Shown in pieces: positions 60,744-64,000 of a stretch of 64,000 nt of DNA. Each line of letters opens with the position of its first letter. Within the stretch, counting starts at the first letter, position 1. Origin of the DNA: Isochrysis galbana (lineage: Eukaryota; Haptophyta; Isochrysidales; Isochrysidaceae); the NCBI GenBank assembly GCA_018136815.1, contig CM030931.1:10427072-10491071 (forward strand). Direction: 5' to 3'. Made by a program: the position numbers and the translations under genes. The notes under the pieces were generated by a model that did not search any database, was not told the DNA's origin, and saw only the letters and a program-made list of their open reading frames with translations.

Positions 60744-61365
60744 AGACATCCGCACTTCAAATGAAGGGAGGAGGTCTCAAAAAAAATATCTCTTAAGAGG
60801 CGAAGCACCTCTGGAGGTGCTGCAGGGGGAGGGGGAAGAAACCGGAGGGAAAGGAGACCAAATGAAGGCAAGCCGCCTCAGTTCGGCTCGTGTGAACGTG
60901 TGAACCGCTAGAGCGTGTGCAGGGGGGGGGGGTCTGACGGAACTTCGCACCGTCTTTTCGGACGAGGATTCTGAAAAGGCGGGGAGACCCTCCGACCCGC
61001 TTTCGCCGGTTCGCCGGGGCTTTCCGCTCACGGTCAAAAATGTAAAATGTCGACCCCCCCCCAATATTAGTACTTAATTAAAAAGCCCTGTTTGACCGCC
61101 CTACTAGCTTGTTAGGATTTTTTCCCAGAGAAGTAGAGTAGTAGATTTCCCCCCCCCTCCTCCCCCCCTCTCCCACCCACCACCACCTCTTTCTCTCCCT
61201 CCCTCGCCCACTCCTATTTTTCTTTTCTCCGTCTGTCTCCTGCCGGCCAATATTTATTTTGCAATTTTGTTGTATGCACTTATTCTCCCGCCCCCTCGGT
61301 GGGTCGATCCCTTCCGCCAGGACGGGACGACGAGCTAGGACGTGGAGCTCAATAGGCAGTCCGGC
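60744..61365. other. intergenic with a conserved upstream motif
   Basis: No gene. It contains CCCTGTTTGACCGCCCTAC at 61086-61104 (the motif seen twice upstream of NFS1 and once at 34221), and C-rich tracts at 61150-61200. Confidence 0.45.
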
Positions 61366-61788
61366 ATGCAGGACACACTGAGACAGGACGCGGCGGCCTC
61401 CCTCATGCATAGGTTCGCAGTCTCTTCAGAAGCACTTCGCGCCCTCACAGACGTCCAACCTTCATCCGGGCAGCATCACGATCTGCAGGAAGCGGAAGTG
61501 TTTATTCAGAACGCCTTGCGCAACCTCGTCAAGAGTGCGCAGTCCTTCAAAACATGCTTAGGTGTGTCTTCTGGCGCAGCTCGAGCAGCTCTTGAAGACC
61601 TTGAAAGTCGACATGCACTGCTTGAGCATACGATCGTGAGTGCCATTCAAAAGGCTCTCCAGAAGCTGCGCACCTCTGAAGGGGTGGCTGTGGCAAGATG
61701 GAGACAGTTCAAGAATGAAGGGTCAGTCGTCGAGTCGACGCACAAGACGAGATTCGACTCCATGATTACGAAAGTGATGAGAAGATAA
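61366..61788 (+). CDS. Small helical protein, unknown
   Basis: 140 residues from MQDTLRQDAAASLMHRFAVS. Nearly all is predicted helical from the heptad-like spacing: QEAEVFIQNALRNLVKSAQS, AARAALEDLESRHALLEH, TIVSAIQKALQKL, ending in a basic ITKVMRR. Codon choice and absence of low complexity suggest a real gene. Size and coiled-coil character would fit a small subunit of a larger complex (for example Mediator, BLOC/BORC or kinetochore type), but no family signature is recognised. No introns are seen. The motif CCCTGTTTGACCGCCCTAC lies about 260 bp upstream. Confidence 0.5.
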   Translation: MQDTLRQDAAASLMHRFAVSSEALRALTDVQPSSGQHHDLQEAEVFIQNALRNLVKSAQSFKTCLGVSSGAARAALEDLESRHALLEHTIVSAIQKALQKLRTSEGVAVARWRQFKNEGSVVESTHKTRFDSMITKVMRR

Positions 61789-62364
61789 CATCGCTCAGCC
61801 ATAAAGGATTAAATAATTGGTGTCGATGACTATAAGAGCATCTACTGTGAAAGGGGCAACACTAGATCGCGTAAGAAGGTGCGCATTGAGGTGGCAGCAG
61901 CAGAGCAGCAGTGACAGAGAATGATTGGACTTTTACTTGAGTAAGGACAAGCTGAAGGCAGTCCAGCACAAGATATGAAAAAGACTCACGACTTTTACGA
62001 TACTGCTGTCCGTTGCTTTCGACCGTAGCAGGTCCCCGGAAACGGTGGACTAGGTTTTGTGATGAAGGTGGGGGATATTGGGTTGGGGAAAAAAGTCGAT
62101 ATATCGGAGAGTCAGAATAAGTTTTTCACGAGACGGGGCGAAGATTTCCCCTCGCAATCCGAAGTGGGAGCGGAGCAATGGCGACCGACCCACTGTGGCA
62201 GGCCGGCCCCTCGCCGCGCTCCAGCGAAAGCTGAACTGAAAGCACCACAGTGGTTAGCCCCTGCCTTTAACAGGTTGACCATTATTAAATGGACGTTGCA
62301 AAAATTTATTCTATTTTCATTGGTATCCATTACGCCACAACACACGAAAGAAGCGCAACTAGGA
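61789..62364. other. intergenic, no gene seen
   Basis: Downstream of the helical gene. Only short frames without motifs. Confidence 0.35.
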
Positions 62365-62895
62365 CATTGGGGCTAGGGATCCTGCACTGGTCAACCCACG
62401 CGAAGGCCCTCCAGGCCAAGTGGATCCTGAATTATCTAAACGCAAGAAAAGCGGTTTGGAAACACGGACTAGACGCTTGGTTCTGCCGAACTGGACTAGG
62501 GAGGGGCGCTGTCCTATCCACGGTACCGACGAAGACACTGACGGGTAGCATTAGAGGAAACCCGGCACTACCAACCTTTTGGAAGGAGGCCCTAACGAAC
62601 TTCAGAAACCTCGACGTGCAACCCTCGTTCCTTACACGAGAAGGCGCGCTATCACAACCCCTATGGCACAACCCGCACATTCCCCCCCCCGCGGTAAAAG
62701 CTCCGTGGGCGCGCCTATGGGAAACACTACACACAAACGTGATTCACAACATATTCAAAGACGGTAACTTCATAACGCCTTACAGCAAAGAAGATTGCTC
62801 GGCATATATAGAACACCTACCGGAGGCCTTCGTACACGAAGGCCGCACAGTCCACAAAAAGGAATTTCTCGATTCATGGGGCAGGAATACAACAG
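62365..62895 (+). mobile_element. LINE fragment, post-RT region
   Basis: Codons LGILHWSTHAKALQAKWILN, LDAWFCRTGLGRGAVLSTVP, RGNPALPTFWKEALTNFRNL, REGALSQPLW and YSKEDCSAYIEHLPEAF match the region just after RT. They resemble LINE-B most. The frame stops soon after KEFLDSWG. Both ends are truncated. Confidence 0.85.
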
Positions 62896-64000
62896 GCGCC
62901 TGAGCGAAAACAAAACACAAAACCCCCCAATCAAGAAAACAAAACCATTGAGGGGCTCGTGGCTTGCTAGGGGGTCACCAGCGAAGTCCCATAGAAAGTA
63001 GATGGTGGATACGTGAATATAGTGGCTGAATATGTAATATTGTAGATGATTGCGACAGACATTTTTTTAAAATTAAAATATTAATGTTATATCCTAGCCA
63101 ACCCCACTAGCTAATTGGACACAACTTTTCAGCCCCGGAATCCCGCCATGCCTGGCGAGCCAGGTGTCCGAGTGGTATCGGGGAGAGGGGGCACTGCCCC
63201 CTCCCCTCGATATTTGTCCTCCCCCCAGTGCAAGCACCGACCTTGCGCACCCCAGCACACCCTCTCCTCGAGGCCACGCTGGGGGAAAACCCCTTTCGGG
63301 TAAAACAACGCAGGGGGGGGGGGCACTCGTGAGTTTAGGGGCCTAGAGCGCTAATCTCCCTCGCCCGAGCGAGTGGCCGCGGCGAGCCGCGGCCCTTCCC
63401 TCCTGGCTCTGGCCCGTGATGAACTAGCGTGCATGCAAATGCTGCTTGCTGGGTACAAAGCCCTCGCTCCGTAGCCCCCCCCCCCTCGCTTTCCCCCCCC
63501 CCCCCTCGCTCCCCCCCTCCCTCGCTTCCCCCCCCTCGCTCCCCCCGCCCTGTCATCTCTCCCGGTCCCAAAGTGCGCCGCGACAACGCAACGCCCTGCG
63601 CACGCAAATGAGCACGGTGGTACGATACAACCGCAATACCGCAATCAACGCCAGTAGTCATGATCGTGTATCGTGTGATATGTGTGTTGTGGTTTCCATG
63701 AGGTCAAGAGGTCAACCATCAATCACAAACAAATGTCAAATGTAGTTGTATGAAGGAGAACATGAAGGCTAGCTAGAGCTAGAGCTAGAGCTCGAAAAAA
63801 ATCAAAGCAATGCCCGCCGCACCCGGCACACGAGCATGGCGCAACAGCTATAGCGCGTGAACGCGTATTGCTATTTATAGCGCATGAGCCGGATATTTTC
63901 CTGGTTTTTTGGGTAGCTTGGCGGATATTTTGCGGATATTTTTGCTAGATATTTGGGTCCGATTTTTTAGATATTTCTGCCAACCCCTACACTTCGCGCC
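62896..64000. other. intergenic, repeats only
   Basis: Family B copy at 63113-63180, followed by a GGGGAGAGGGGGC / GCCCCCTCCCC stem-loop (63180-63210). C-rich tracts at 63475-63550. Repeated AGATATTT/GGATATTT words and GCTAGAGCTAGAGCT near the window end. No gene. Confidence 0.45.

Overview
This is a eukaryotic nuclear window. It holds intron-containing genes with short GT-AG introns (about 86-180 bp) for eukaryotic machinery: mitochondrial cysteine desulfurase, TRAPPC2, VMA22/CCDC115, an OMS1-type methyltransferase, a MEF2-type MADS factor and a SET-domain protein. Host genes are widely spaced and most have no intron or one to three. The rest is GC-rich, full of homopolymers and microsatellites, and loaded with L1-type non-LTR retrotransposons plus hAT-like DNA transposon debris. 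An organelle-type threonine dehydratase and a ChaN-like (DUF399) protein fit a unicellular alga, for example of a secondary-plastid lineage. The sequence alone does not settle the species.

Layout. 1-2 kb: hAT transposase relic and a hAT-like MITE. 2.5-4.1 kb: NFS1 (+), behind a long G-rich tract. 6.3-8.4 kb: threonine dehydratase (-), four exons. 8.8-17.3 kb: repeats, a LINE 3' fragment, a second hAT relic, a hypothetical gene (11.2-11.8 kb), LINE 5' fragments, a gag/ORF1-like element and TRAPPC2 (15.65-16.16 kb). 18.3-23.6 kb: a COX7c-like protein, a toroid-fold protein and VMA22. 24.2-28.9 kb: a head-to-tail LINE pile-up. 29.1-39.1 kb: a secreted or organellar protein, a 1.1-kb (CT)n array, a HAD-SET fusion, a divergent cupin/OMS1 pair and a DUF84 NTPase. 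39.4-47.8 kb: a complete MITE, LINE 3' tails and a full-length 2,064-codon LINE inserted in a (TC)n microsatellite. 50.4-53.8 kb: a polyQ MADS factor and a membrane protein. 54.2-57.9 kb: a LINE relic carrying a complete internally deleted LINE with 16-bp target-site duplications, then another RT relic. 58.2-64 kb: ChaN-like gene, foldback repeats, an AT-rich small ORF, a helical hypothetical gene and one more LINE fragment.

The host genes do not form an operon or one pathway. The strongest coherent signal is the LINE community. Several subfamilies share a small hairpin just upstream of the first ATG and T-rich 3' tails. They swap 5' modules, and internally deleted derivatives that lack endonuclease and reverse transcriptase have moved, presumably in trans. 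Other items worth checking are the HAD-SET fusion, the MADS gene with ACG where the start ATG is expected, and two short DNA elements with convincing terminal repeats and target-site duplications.
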